Origin: Leeuwenhoekiella aequorea
Lineage (GTDB): Bacteria > Bacteroidota > Bacteroidia > Flavobacteriales > Flavobacteriaceae
DNA: 64,000 nucleotides
Direction of reading: 5' to 3'
Assembly: GCF_004104375.1 (NCBI RefSeq)
Contig: NZ_QOVM01000005.1
Location: 62,001-126,000 of the forward strand
The position numbers and the translations under genes are program-made. The notes under the pieces were generated by a model. It was not told the DNA's origin, searched no databases, and saw only the letters and a list, made by a program, of their open reading frames with translations. This document shows positions 9,075 through 17,328 of this stretch, one piece after another; position 1 is the stretch's first letter; each line of letters starts with the position of its first letter.

Positions 9075-9181
9075 TGTTATCAAGAAAGGCGGAGGGATAG
9101 ACCCAATGAAGCCTTAGCAACCCTTCCTACGGGATGAAGGTGCTAAATTCTACAACAGCAATGTGCTGATGATAGATAACC
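9075..9181 (+). ncRNA. SAM-I (S-box) riboswitch before metY
   Basis: The element has the S-box core in order: closing stem gttatc (9076-9081) with gataac (9175-9180), 'aagaaaggcggaggga', 'atgaagccttagcaaccc', and 'aaggtgctaaattct'. These are the strongly conserved kink-turn, J3/4 and SAM-contact segments of the SAM-I class. A terminator hairpin follows at once, so SAM should stop transcription of metY and what follows. A second S-box is found before metH. Confidence 0.95.
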
Positions 9182-9185
9182 TAAC

Positions 9186-9216
9186 AAGCTATTTTTTCTG
9201 AATAGCTTATTTTTCT
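9186..9216 (+). terminator. riboswitch-controlled terminator before metY
   Basis: The stem aagctatt (9186-9193) and aatagctt (9201-9208) is followed by attttt. It starts 5 bases after the S-box closing stem, as expected for the expression platform of a transcription-attenuating S-box. Confidence 0.8.
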
Positions 9217-9295
9217 TAATAACATTTTTCTTGTAATTAGTGCCAGAGCGGCATTATTTGACTTTGGTTTAATTTATTTAATTCAAAAAAGAAAG

Positions 9296-10573
9296 ATGAG
9301 TACTCAAAAATTTTCAACACAAGCTTTACATGCTGGTCATGACACTACTACAAATGGAGGTACACGAGCTGTGCCTATTTACCAGACTAGTAGTTATGTT
9401 TTTAATGATTCTGATCATGCTGCGGGATTATTTAATCTATCGCAACCCGGTTTTATTTATACACGTTTAAATAATCCTACAAATGATGTTTTAGAGCAAC
9501 GTCTAGCGGCTTTAGAAGGTGGTATTGCAGCTGTAGTGACAGCTTCTGGAACTGCTGCAATTAACACAGCATTGCTCACACTTTTAAAGCAAGGAGATCA
9601 TATCGTAGCTTCGAGTAGTCTCTATGGAGGAACTTATAATTTATTGAATGTTACGCTTCCCAGATTTGGTATAACAACCACGTTTGTTAATCCTGATGAG
9701 GTTTCAAACTTTGATTCTGCTATACAAGATAACACACGTGCTATTTTTGTAGAATCTTTAGGAAATCCTAAGCTTGATGTTTTAGATCTAGAAAAAATTT
9801 CTGCTACAGCTAAAGAACATAAAATTCCCTTAATTGTAGATAATACGGTTGCTTCACCTGCACTTTTAAATCCTATTTCACACGGGGCAAATATTGTAAT
9901 TCATTCCCTCACAAAATACATCAATGGAAATGGAACATCATTAGGAGGGGTTATTATTGATGCAGGAACTTTTGACTGGTCTAGCGGAAAATTCCCAGAA
10001 TTTACAGAACCTTCTGCCGGCTATCATGGATTAGTATATCATGATGTCTTGGGACCAGCAGCTTTCATTGCAAAAACACGTATTGAAGGATTACGGGATC
10101 ATGGTGCAGCTTTGAGTCCGTTTAATGCCTTTCAAATTATACAGGGATTAGAAACTTTAAAAGTCCGTATAAAGCAACATAGTGAAAATGCACTGGAATT
10201 AGCAACTTGGTTAGAAGCACAACCTGAAGTCGCTTGGGTTAATTATCCAGGATTAGCAAGCAGCAAATACAATGATCTAGCAAAAAAATACCTTCCACAC
10301 GGGCAAAGCGGGATTGTAACTTTTGGTCTTAACAGTGGATTTGAAGGAGCAAAGACAGTTGCAGATAAAACAGAAATTTTTTCGCTTCTAGCAAATATTG
10401 GAGATACAAAATCATTAATTATTCATCCGGCGAGTACTACCCATCAACAATTACATGATGAAGCACAGGAAGCAACCGGAGTTACTAAAGATTTAATTCG
10501 TCTTTCTGTGGGTCTTGAGGATGTAGAAGATTTGAAAGCCGATTTAAAGGCAGCTTTTGCTAAAATTAAATAA
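9296..10573 (+). CDS. metY: O-acetylhomoserine sulfhydrylase (aminocarboxypropyltransferase)
   Basis: MetY is a PLP enzyme that makes homocysteine from O-acetylhomoserine and sulfide. The 425-residue length fits MetY (longer than MetB/MetZ at about 390). The start 'KFSTQALHAGHDTTTNGGTR' and the PLP lysine Lys207 in 'HSLTKYINGNG' are typical. An S-box riboswitch controls it, and it lies 71 bases before the gene whose N-domain makes its acetylated substrate. A hairpin between them may reduce read-through. Sulfide comes from the cys genes 9 kb downstream. A second sulfhydrylase-like gene (metZ type) lies at 14.6 kb. Confidence 0.95.
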   Translation: MSTQKFSTQALHAGHDTTTNGGTRAVPIYQTSSYVFNDSDHAAGLFNLSQPGFIYTRLNNPTNDVLEQRLAALEGGIAAVVTASGTAAINTALLTLLKQGDHIVASSSLYGGTYNLLNVTLPRFGITTTFVNPDEVSNFDSAIQDNTRAIFVESLGNPKLDVLDLEKISATAKEHKIPLIVDNTVASPALLNPISHGANIVIHSLTKYINGNGTSLGGVIIDAGTFDWSSGKFPEFTEPSAGYHGLVYHDVLGPAAFIAKTRIEGLRDHGAALSPFNAFQIIQGLETLKVRIKQHSENALELATWLEAQPEVAWVNYPGLASSKYNDLAKKYLPHGQSGIVTFGLNSGFEGAKTVADKTEIFSLLANIGDTKSLIIHPASTTHQQLHDEAQEATGVTKDLIRLSVGLEDVEDLKADLKAAFAKIK

Positions 10574-10595
10574 GAATCACCGCTTTAATTTATAG

Positions 10596-10624
10596 ATCGC
10601 CTGTCTTATAGATAGGCGATTTTA
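10596..10624 (+). terminator. hairpin between metY and the metX-thrA fusion
   Basis: A 10-bp stem (one G-U pair) is formed by atcgcctgtc (10596-10605) and gataggcgat (10611-10620), followed by a short T-run. It is probably a partial terminator or an mRNA-processing/stability hairpin inside the operon. Confidence 0.6.
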
Positions 10625-10644
10625 ATACTACAATATACCCTAAA

Positions 10645-13600
10645 ATGCTACACAAACTTGAAGTACTCAATTTCACAACACAATCCGGTTATCAATTAAA
10701 CTTGCCATTGAGTTATGAGACGTTTGGTCAAGAACTGGGGACAGCACCGGTGATTTTAGTGAACCACGCTCTAACCGGAAATTCGCATGTAAGTGGTGAT
10801 GAGGGCTGGTGGAATGAAATTATAGGAGAGAATAAATGTATAGATACAAATACATACAGTATTCTTTCTTTTAATATTCCGGGGAATGGTTACGACGGAT
10901 TTTTAATAGAAAATTATAAAGATTTTGTTGCGCAAGATGTGGCGCGTTCTTTTCTAGAAGGACTCAAATTACTTAACATTAATGAGCTTTTTGCAATTAT
11001 AGGAGGATCACTGGGAGGTGGTATTGCGTGGGAAATGATTGCGCTTCAACCCGATATTACAAAACATTTAATCCCGGTTGCATCAGACTGGAAATCTACA
11101 GACTGGCTTATTGCAAATTGCCAGATTCAGGAACAAATATTAAAAAACTCATCGCAGCCGGTTCACGATGCACGTATGCACGCGATGTTGTGCTACCGAA
11201 CGCCTGAGTCTTTTAAAAACAAATTTCAGCGCAGCACAAATGAAGACTTGAAAATCTTTAATGTCGAAAGTTGGTTAGACCATCACGGTCATAAATTAAA
11301 AGATCGCTTTCAGGTTGCAGCCTACCGCTTAATGAATCAGCTTTTAAAAACTATAGACGTGACACGAGGTCGCGAAGAGTTTAACGAAATTTTGAGCAAG
11401 GTTGAAGCAAATATTCATATCATCGGGGTGGACTCAGATCTATTTTTTACACCTGCCGAAAACAGAGAAACCTACAAGCAACTTGCCCAGCATAAAAACA
11501 ATGTGACATACGGAGAAATAAATTCGGTACACGGGCACGATGCCTTTTTGATAGAATTTGAGCAGCTCGAGCAATTATTGTATCCTGTTTTTAAAGAAGA
11601 TTCAGCAAAACTGAAAATTTTAAAATTTGGCGGAAAGTCGTTAGCAAATGGTAACGGCTTAACTACTGTTCTTGATATTATTCAGTCAAAAGTGGCTAAT
11701 AACGAGCGTATTGCTGTTGTGCTTTCTGCACGCGGTGGTGCAACAGATGAGCTTGAAGCTATCTTAGAAGCTGCTGCTTCAGGTTTAGCTATTGAGCATA
11801 GATTTGAAGCATTTGAAACCTATCAACAACATGACTTTGATGTTGATTTATCTTCAGAATTTTCCGAATTAAAGCGTCTTTTTGAAGGGGTAACATTACT
11901 AGGCGATTACAGCCGAAGGGTAAAAGATGAGGTGTTGTCTTTTGGAGAATTAATTTCAGTAAAAACGGTTACCCATCTTTTGCAAAAGCAAGGTGTTAAT
12001 GCTCATTTTGCAGACACCAGAAAACTTATAATAACCAATGGTACTTTTGGCAATGCACAACCTAATGATACGCGTTCTAGAGAACAAGTAGTAAAGCATT
12101 TCGCTAAGTACAACGGGAATACGGTGCATGTCGTTACGGGTTTTATAGCAAGTAATGAAGATAATCAAACGACCACTTTAGGAAGAAACGGGAGTAATTA
12201 TACGGCTTCGCTGCTAGCAAATTATCTCGACGCGGGCGAATTGCAAAATTATACCCACGTCGACGGTATTTTTACCGCCAACCCTGATATGGTACCTGAT
12301 GCTCAAAAAATTGAGCGTTTGACATATAGCGAAGCAAACGAACTAGCAAATTTTGGGACTTCGGTATTGCATGCAAAAACCATAATTCCCTTAATCGAGA
12401 AGAATATACCCTTACGTATTTTAAACACCTTTAATGCAGATGATACCGGAACATTAATCACTGCACAAACTGAGCAGGAAGGTATTAAATCACTTTCTGT
12501 ATTGAGTGAGATGGCGTTAATCAATCTGGAAGGCCGCGGACTGTTAGGTAAGGTAGGCGTTGATGCTCGTATATTTAGAGCTTTGGGTAACAGTGGCGTG
12601 AGTGTGAGTATTATTGCGCAGGGCTCTTCAGAACGTGGTATAGGTTTAGTCGTAGAATCTAAACAGGCACAGCAAGCTATCGCAGCGTTGCGTTTTGAAT
12701 TTGAGGCAGATTTTCAAAATCAAGATGTAAACCGTATTGAAATTATAGATGAGGTTGCAGTGATATCGATAATTGGGCAAGATTTAAGCACCTTTCACAA
12801 ACCGTATAGCGAACTTATAAAAAACGGAATTGTGCCGTTACTTTTTAATAATACAGTAACCGGAAGAAATGTGAGTGTTGTTGTGCGTAAGCCCCAATTA
12901 AATAAAGCTATTAATGTAGTTCACGGGGAAATTTTTGGCATTGCAAAGAAAATAAATGTGGCCATTTTTGGACAAGGATTAGTTGGCGGTACTCTAATTA
13001 ATCAGATACTTGCTTCGGCAGCAACCATTCAAGAGCGCAAAGGGATTTCATTAAATATCTTCGCTATAGCAAATTCTAAAAAAATAGTACTGGACAAAAA
13101 TGGGGTTACAGAAGATTGGAAATCACACTTTGATACACATGCAGTAGATGGGGGATTCCAGGAAGTTATCGCTTTTGCCAAGGCAAATCACCTTGCTAAT
13201 TTGATCGCAATAGACAATACAGCGAGTGCTGAGTTTATTGCAAATTATATTGATCTTGCTAAAAATGGTTTTGATCTGGTTTCCTCAAATAAAATTGCAA
13301 ATACAATAGGTTTTGATTTTTATCAAAAGTTACGCAGGGTTTTAGATGAAAATCAAAAACGCTACTTGTATGAGACTAATGTAGGTGCAGGGCTACCGCT
13401 AATCGATACAATACGCTTATTGCATCTTTCTGGAGATAATATTACGCGTATAAAGGGAGTGTTTAGTGGATCGTTAAGTTACTTATTCAATACATTTTCC
13501 ATAGAAGACCGAAGCTTTTCAAATGTACTCCAGGAAGCAATCGATAAAGGTTTTACAGAGCCTGATCCGCGAGAAGATTTGGGAGGCAATGATGTAGGAC

Positions 13601-14028
13601 GTAAACTGTTAATTTTAGCTAGAGAACTCGACTTACACAAAGAACTCAGCGATGTAAATATCGAGAATTTAATTCCAGATCATTTGCGGGATGGGTCGGC
13701 TTCAGATTTCTTAGGCAGTTTAAAAGAATTAGATGCTGTTTTTGAATCGCGCAAAAAAGCTTTAAAAGAGGATGAGGTTCTGCGGTATGTTGGCGACCTT
13801 TACGGAGATTTATCAAAAGAAGATGGCGGTACACTCGAAGTGAAGCTGGTGACTGTTTCAAAAAATTCTGCTTTAGGTCAGGTGAAAGGCAGCGATAGTA
13901 TTTTTGAAATTTATACAGAATCGTATGGCGAAAATCCGTTAGTAATTCAGGGAGCAGGAGCTGGGGCTGCTGTTACTGCCAGAGGAGTTTTTGGTGATAT
14001 ATTGAAACTTGCAGAGCGCAACAATTAA
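10645..14028 (+). CDS. trifunctional fusion: homoserine O-acetyltransferase-like / aspartate kinase / homoserine dehydrogenase
   Basis: One 1127-residue frame holds three enzymes. Residues about 1-320 are an alpha/beta-hydrolase of the MetX type: nucleophile Ser122 in 'GGSLGGG', acid in 'GVDSDLFF' (about 263-265), His298 in 'GHDAF'. Residues about 324-765 are an aspartate kinase starting 'KILKFGGKS', with ACT-like regulatory segments near 615-765. Residues about 770-1127 are a homoserine dehydrogenase with 'VAIFGQGLVGG' and 'SNKIAN'. The kinase-dehydrogenase part is ThrA-like. The protein thus covers aspartate phosphorylation, homoserine formation and homoserine acylation, skipping only semialdehyde dehydrogenase. 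It lies behind the S-box-controlled metY. Confidence 0.93.
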   Translation: MLHKLEVLNFTTQSGYQLNLPLSYETFGQELGTAPVILVNHALTGNSHVSGDEGWWNEIIGENKCIDTNTYSILSFNIPGNGYDGFLIENYKDFVAQDVARSFLEGLKLLNINELFAIIGGSLGGGIAWEMIALQPDITKHLIPVASDWKSTDWLIANCQIQEQILKNSSQPVHDARMHAMLCYRTPESFKNKFQRSTNEDLKIFNVESWLDHHGHKLKDRFQVAAYRLMNQLLKTIDVTRGREEFNEILSKVEANIHIIGVDSDLFFTPAENRETYKQLAQHKNNVTYGEINSVHGHDAFLIEFEQLEQLLYPVFKEDSAKLKILKFGGKSLANGNGLTTVLDIIQSKVANNERIAVVLSARGGATDELEAILEAAASGLAIEHRFEAFETYQQHDFDVDLSSEFSELKRLFEGVTLLGDYSRRVKDEVLSFGELISVKTVTHLLQKQGVNAHFADTRKLIITNGTFGNAQPNDTRSREQVVKHFAKYNGNTVHVVTGFIASNEDNQTTTLGRNGSNYTASLLANYLDAGELQNYTHVDGIFTANPDMVPDAQKIERLTYSEANELANFGTSVLHAKTIIPLIEKNIPLRILNTFNADDTGTLITAQTEQEGIKSLSVLSEMALINLEGRGLLGKVGVDARIFRALGNSGVSVSIIAQGSSERGIGLVVESKQAQQAIAALRFEFEADFQNQDVNRIEIIDEVAVISIIGQDLSTFHKPYSELIKNGIVPLLFNNTVTGRNVSVVVRKPQLNKAINVVHGEIFGIAKKINVAIFGQGLVGGTLINQILASAATIQERKGISLNIFAIANSKKIVLDKNGVTEDWKSHFDTHAVDGGFQEVIAFAKANHLANLIAIDNTASAEFIANYIDLAKNGFDLVSSNKIANTIGFDFYQKLRRVLDENQKRYLYETNVGAGLPLIDTIRLLHLSGDNITRIKGVFSGSLSYLFNTFSIEDRSFSNVLQEAIDKGFTEPDPREDLGGNDVGRKLLILARELDLHKELSDVNIENLIPDHLRDGSASDFLGSLKELDAVFESRKKALKEDEVLRYVGDLYGDLSKEDGGTLEVKLVTVSKNSALGQVKGSDSIFEIYTESYGENPLVIQGAGAGAAVTARGVFGDILKLAERNN

Positions 14029-14053
14029 AAGTTTAAAAGATAAAACATCTAGT

Positions 14054-14476
14054 ATGAAAGTTATTCTTGAAAGAAAAAATAGCGATTACCTGTTTGAAGC
14101 CAAAGGTGCTTCGGGAAATACAGTAATGATAGATAATAAAACTGTTGATGAAGTACATGGTAGTAGCCCGATGGAATTACTCCTTATGGGAGTAGGCGGA
14201 TGCAGCGCTATTGATATTATTTCAATATTAAAAAAACAAAAATTAGAGATTGACTCCTACCGTGTTGAGGTAGAGGGTGATCGTAAAGAAGTAGGAGGTG
14301 CAAAACCTTTTGAAGCTATGCGCGTTTTAGTTTATCTAGAAGGAGATATCCCGGCAGAAAAGGCATTGCGAGCGGCAAAGCTAAGTTTTGAAAAATACTG
14401 TTCGGTTTCAATAACCTTACAAGCAGGTGTTGATATCACTTATAAAGTTTTTCTGAATGGTGAAGAAGTTGCGTAG
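14054..14476 (+). CDS. OsmC family protein
   Basis: An OsmC/Ohr-type thiol-dependent peroxidase-like protein. I chose the ATG at 14054 (140 residues, 'MKVILERKNSDYLFEA') because the frame upstream of it overlaps the end of the fusion gene and adds an atypical, charged N-terminus. Family features are 'SPMELLLMGVGGCSAID' with the first active-site Cys, and 'LSFEKYCSVSITLQ' with the second Cys. This subgroup often sits near sulfur metabolism genes. The gene starts 25 bases after the metX-thrA stop and is probably in that operon. A role in handling thiols or hydroperoxides is inferred from the family. Confidence 0.88.
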   Translation: MKVILERKNSDYLFEAKGASGNTVMIDNKTVDEVHGSSPMELLLMGVGGCSAIDIISILKKQKLEIDSYRVEVEGDRKEVGGAKPFEAMRVLVYLEGDIPAEKALRAAKLSFEKYCSVSITLQAGVDITYKVFLNGEEVA

Positions 14477-14648
14477 ACTTTAAATAGCCAAGAGTATAAA
14501 GAGGGAGAAGCAAGAAGTTAGTGAAAGTGATTAATATTTCAGAGACAACGAGTTAGTATCCTACGACAACCAGATTATAGAAAATAGATTTAATTAGCAT
14601 TATGAGGGTTATAAATCTCACAGCTATAGCCTAATATCTAAAAGAACA

Positions 14649-15815
14649 ATGAGCAAGCATTTTGAAACCGAAGCAATACGTACCCAATTAAACCGAAGTG
14701 AATATTTAGAGCATTCTGTGCCTTTATATTTAACCTCCAGTTTTGTATTTGAAGATGCAGAAGATATGCGAGCATCATTTACCGAAGAAAAGGAGCGCAA
14801 TATTTACAGTAGGTTTACAAACCCTAATACTAGCGAATTTGTAGATAAGATTTGTAAGCTGGAGGGAGCCGAATCGGGTTATGCATTTGCTACGGGAATG
14901 GCTGCTGTTTTTTCAACTTTTGCAGCACTTTTAGATAGCGGAGATCATATCGTATCTGCTAGATCAGTTTTTGGGTCAACACATTCGCTATTTACCAAGT
15001 ACCTCCCAAAATGGAATATTGAAACTTCCTATTTTAATGTTAGTGAAGTTGATAAAGCAGAAAGCCTCATAAAGCCTGAAACTAAAATTCTTTATGTAGA
15101 ATCACCTACAAATCCTGGGTGCGATGTGCTGGATCTTCAGTTTCTAGGAGATTTAGCTAAAAAACACAATTTAATTTTTGTTGTCGATAACTGTTTTGCG
15201 ACACCATATCTACAGCAACCTATAAAATTTGGTGCAGATGTGGTGATTCATTCGGCGACCAAAATGATTGATGGTCAAGGTCGGGTTCTAGGCGGAGTTA
15301 CCGTAGGACGCTCAGATTTAATTCGTGAAATCTATTTATTTGCTCGTAATACAGGACCGGCATTGTCTCCGTTTAATGCCTGGGTTCTTTCAAAAAGTTT
15401 AGAAACGTTGCACGTACGTGCAGATCGGCATTGTGAAAATGCCTTGAAGGTAGCTGAATTTTTAGAAAGTCATGAGCATATAAATATGGTAAAATACCCC
15501 TTTTTAAAGTCGCACCCTCAATATGAAATCGCCAAAAAACAAATGCGTTTAGGAGGTAATATTGTGGCTTTTGAAGTAAAAGGAGGAATAGACGCCGGTC
15601 GTAATTTTTTAAATGCGATTAAAATGTGTTCGCTTTCGGCAAATTTAGGAGATACACGTACAATTGTGACGCATCCTGCATCTACTACGCATAGCAAACT
15701 TGCAGAAGAAGACCGTCTTGAAGTAGGTATTACAGATGGTTTAGTACGCTGCTCAGTAGGTCTTGAGCATATAGAAGACATAATTGCGGATTTAGATCAA
15801 GCCTTAAAAGCATAG
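14649..15815 (+). CDS. metZ: O-succinylhomoserine sulfhydrylase / gamma-synthase family PLP enzyme
   Basis: A 388-residue Cys/Met-metabolism PLP enzyme. It shows 'FATGMAAVFSTFAALL', the PLP-binding region 'VDNCFATPYLQQP', and the Schiff-base Lys in 'HSATKMIDGQGRVLGG'. The Gly-Gln-Gly after the lysine is typical of MetZ-type sulfhydrylases, which use sulfide and an activated homoserine to make homocysteine. With MetY at 9.3 kb this gives two possible direct-sulfhydrylation enzymes in one cluster. Substrate choice (acetyl or succinyl homoserine, or cystathionine chemistry) cannot be settled from sequence. It precedes the Rrf2 regulator by 29 bases, suggesting co-transcription. Confidence 0.87.
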   Translation: MSKHFETEAIRTQLNRSEYLEHSVPLYLTSSFVFEDAEDMRASFTEEKERNIYSRFTNPNTSEFVDKICKLEGAESGYAFATGMAAVFSTFAALLDSGDHIVSARSVFGSTHSLFTKYLPKWNIETSYFNVSEVDKAESLIKPETKILYVESPTNPGCDVLDLQFLGDLAKKHNLIFVVDNCFATPYLQQPIKFGADVVIHSATKMIDGQGRVLGGVTVGRSDLIREIYLFARNTGPALSPFNAWVLSKSLETLHVRADRHCENALKVAEFLESHEHINMVKYPFLKSHPQYEIAKKQMRLGGNIVAFEVKGGIDAGRNFLNAIKMCSLSANLGDTRTIVTHPASTTHSKLAEEDRLEVGITDGLVRCSVGLEHIEDIIADLDQALKA

Positions 15816-15844
15816 AATTCTAACTTTTTATCTACTTTTAGGCT

Positions 15845-16258
15845 GTGTTATCAAAAAAGACGAAGTACGGTTTAAAGGCGTTAGCCTATGTTGCAAAGCA
15901 TAAGGGAGAGGATCCTGTGCAAATAGGAGCAATTGCAAAAAGTGAAAATATCTCTCAAAAATTTCTGGAGAGTATTATGCTTACGCTACGTAAAGCCGGT
16001 TTTCTTGGAAGTAAAAAAGGTAAAGGTGGCGGATATTACCTGAGACGACAACCAGAAGATATTAAGATGGTTGAAGTTATGCGTATCCTAGAAGGTCCGG
16101 TTTCTTTAGTTCCCTGTGTGAGTTTAAATTTTTATGAACGTTGCGATGATTGCCCAGATGAGACTACTTGTTCTGTGCACAGCCTTATGGTACAGCTACG
16201 CGACAGTAATCTTTCCGTTTTAAATAAAAACACTTTAGCAGATCTCATCAAGGAATAG
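15845..16258 (+). CDS. Rrf2 family transcriptional regulator
   Basis: A 137-residue winged-helix regulator with a GTG start (MLSKKTKYGLKALAYVAKH). It has the Rrf2 recognition region 'ISQKFLESIMLTLRKAG' and wing 'GKGGGYYL'. The C-terminal half has a cysteine cluster 'CVSLNFYERCDDCPDETTC' like IscR/NsrR-type cluster or effector sites. Rrf2 members include the cysteine regulator CymR. It sits between metZ and the sulfate-assimilation operon, and the two downstream operons share a palindrome (16367-16389 and 19571-19595), so local control of sulfur assimilation is inferred. Confidence 0.9.
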   Translation: MLSKKTKYGLKALAYVAKHKGEDPVQIGAIAKSENISQKFLESIMLTLRKAGFLGSKKGKGGGYYLRRQPEDIKMVEVMRILEGPVSLVPCVSLNFYERCDDCPDETTCSVHSLMVQLRDSNLSVLNKNTLADLIKE

Positions 16259-16328
16259 TTGCAGAATTCTCTTTTTATTCCTTAAAAGCTGAAAATCACT
16301 TAAAAGTTTCAAAAAATTACCTAAAAGA

Positions 16329-16360
16329 TTTGGTCATAATAAATGCGGGGTCTACTTTTG
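16329..16360 (+). promoter_or_regulatory. promoter of the DUF2061-cysHDN operon
   Basis: TTTG (16329-16332), a 20-base spacer and TACTTTTG (16353-16360) match the Bacteroidota promoter. The expected transcription start near 16367 falls at the left edge of the palindrome described next. Confidence 0.7.
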
Positions 16361-16366
16361 CTTTAT

Positions 16367-16389
16367 AATCCTACTATTCCGATAGGATT
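16367..16389 (+). promoter_or_regulatory. candidate Rrf2 operator, copy 1
   Basis: The inverted repeat aatccta (16367-16373) and taggatt (16383-16389) is followed by taaat. The same arms and the same tail recur before the sulfite reductase gene (19571-19595). It lies over the predicted transcription start of the cys operon, where a bound regulator would block transcription. Assignment to the adjacent Rrf2 protein is inference. Confidence 0.6.
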
Positions 16390-16420
16390 TAAATAAAAAG
16401 ATGATTTTAGAAATTGAGTT

Positions 16421-16693
16421 ATGATTTTAGATCAGGTATATAGCGAGACTAATAAAGAAAAACCAAAAAAGGCTTCTTTTAATAAAGACGTTTCTTCAGA
16501 GAAACCGGCTCGCAGCATTGTAAAATCTATTAGTTGGAGAATTGTGGGTACAATAGATACTGTTCTAATATCCTGGGTGATAACCGGTACGTTAGCTCTG
16601 GCATTTTCGATAGGAGCTGTAGAGCTTGTGACAAAAATGGTATTGTATTTCTTTCATGAACGTATTTGGAACACTATAAACTGGGGAAAATAA
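16421..16693 (+). CDS. DUF2061 small membrane protein
   Basis: The protein is 90 residues. A charged N-terminus is followed by the DUF2061 core 'SIVKSISWRIVGTIDTVLIS' and two hydrophobic segments (about residues 42-57 and 59-76), ending 'FFHERIWNTINWGK'. The 'KSISWRIVGT' and 'HERIW' motifs are typical. The family's function is unknown, but it often leads sulfate-assimilation operons in Bacteroidota. Its stop and the cysH start share a base (TAATG), so the two are translationally coupled. Integral membrane location is expected. Confidence 0.88.
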   Translation: MILDQVYSETNKEKPKKASFNKDVSSEKPARSIVKSISWRIVGTIDTVLISWVITGTLALAFSIGAVELVTKMVLYFFHERIWNTINWGK

Positions 16694-17316
16694 TGAGTTA
16701 TTCAACTGAAAAATTACAGCAGCTTAATTTAGAATTAGGAGATAAATCTCCTTTAGAGATTGCAAAATGGGCAGTAAGAAATGCTCAAAATGCTGTTGTT
16801 ACAACAAATTTTAGACCTTATGAAGCTGCGATTTTATATGTAGCAAGCGAGGCTAAAAAAGATATTCCTGTGGTATGGTGTGATACGGGTTACAACACAC
16901 CTAATACCTATAGACACGCTGAAGAAGTCATTGAACTACTTAAATTAAATATTGACTTATACGTGCCTAAGCAAACCACATCGCATCGTGATGTTGTTAT
17001 GGGTATTCCGCAAATTGACGATCCGTTACATAAAGTGTTTACAGAGCAAGTGAAACTCGAACCTTTTAAACGAGCAATGGCAAATCACAAACCAGATGTC
17101 TGGTTTACTAATTTACGAAAAGGCCAAACTGCCCATCGTGATAATCTTGACATATTAAGTCAGGGAGCAGACGGCATTTTAAAAGTGAGTCCGTTTTATT
17201 ATTACAGCGATGAAGAGTTAGACATCTTTTTGGAGGAGAATAATTTGCCTAACGAACATAAATATTTTGATCCAACAAAAGTTTTGGAGAATCGGGAGTG
17301 TGGCTTACACGCCTAA
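16693..17316 (+). CDS. cysH: phosphoadenylyl-sulfate reductase (thioredoxin-dependent type)
   Basis: The start at 16693 gives 207 residues, begins 'MSYSTEKLQQLNLELGDKSP', and overlaps the DUF2061 stop. CysH reduces activated sulfate to sulfite. The nucleotide-binding region and the C-terminal catalytic cysteine motif 'ECGLH' (Cys203) are present. The CC...CxxC motif of 4Fe-4S APS reductases is absent: the aligned region reads 'FTEQVKLEPFKRAM' and there is no other cysteine pair. This places it with PAPS-type reductases, which need PAPS. No APS kinase is encoded in this operon. Confidence 0.92.
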   Translation: MSYSTEKLQQLNLELGDKSPLEIAKWAVRNAQNAVVTTNFRPYEAAILYVASEAKKDIPVVWCDTGYNTPNTYRHAEEVIELLKLNIDLYVPKQTTSHRDVVMGIPQIDDPLHKVFTEQVKLEPFKRAMANHKPDVWFTNLRKGQTAHRDNLDILSQGADGILKVSPFYYYSDEELDIFLEENNLPNEHKYFDPTKVLENRECGLHA

Positions 17317-17328
17317 AACAAGTATATA

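Noticed and set aside
16666-16692. An upstream ATG for cysH
   Set aside because: It lies inside the DUF2061 gene; the ATG at 16693 gives the standard cysH start and a TAATG coupling.
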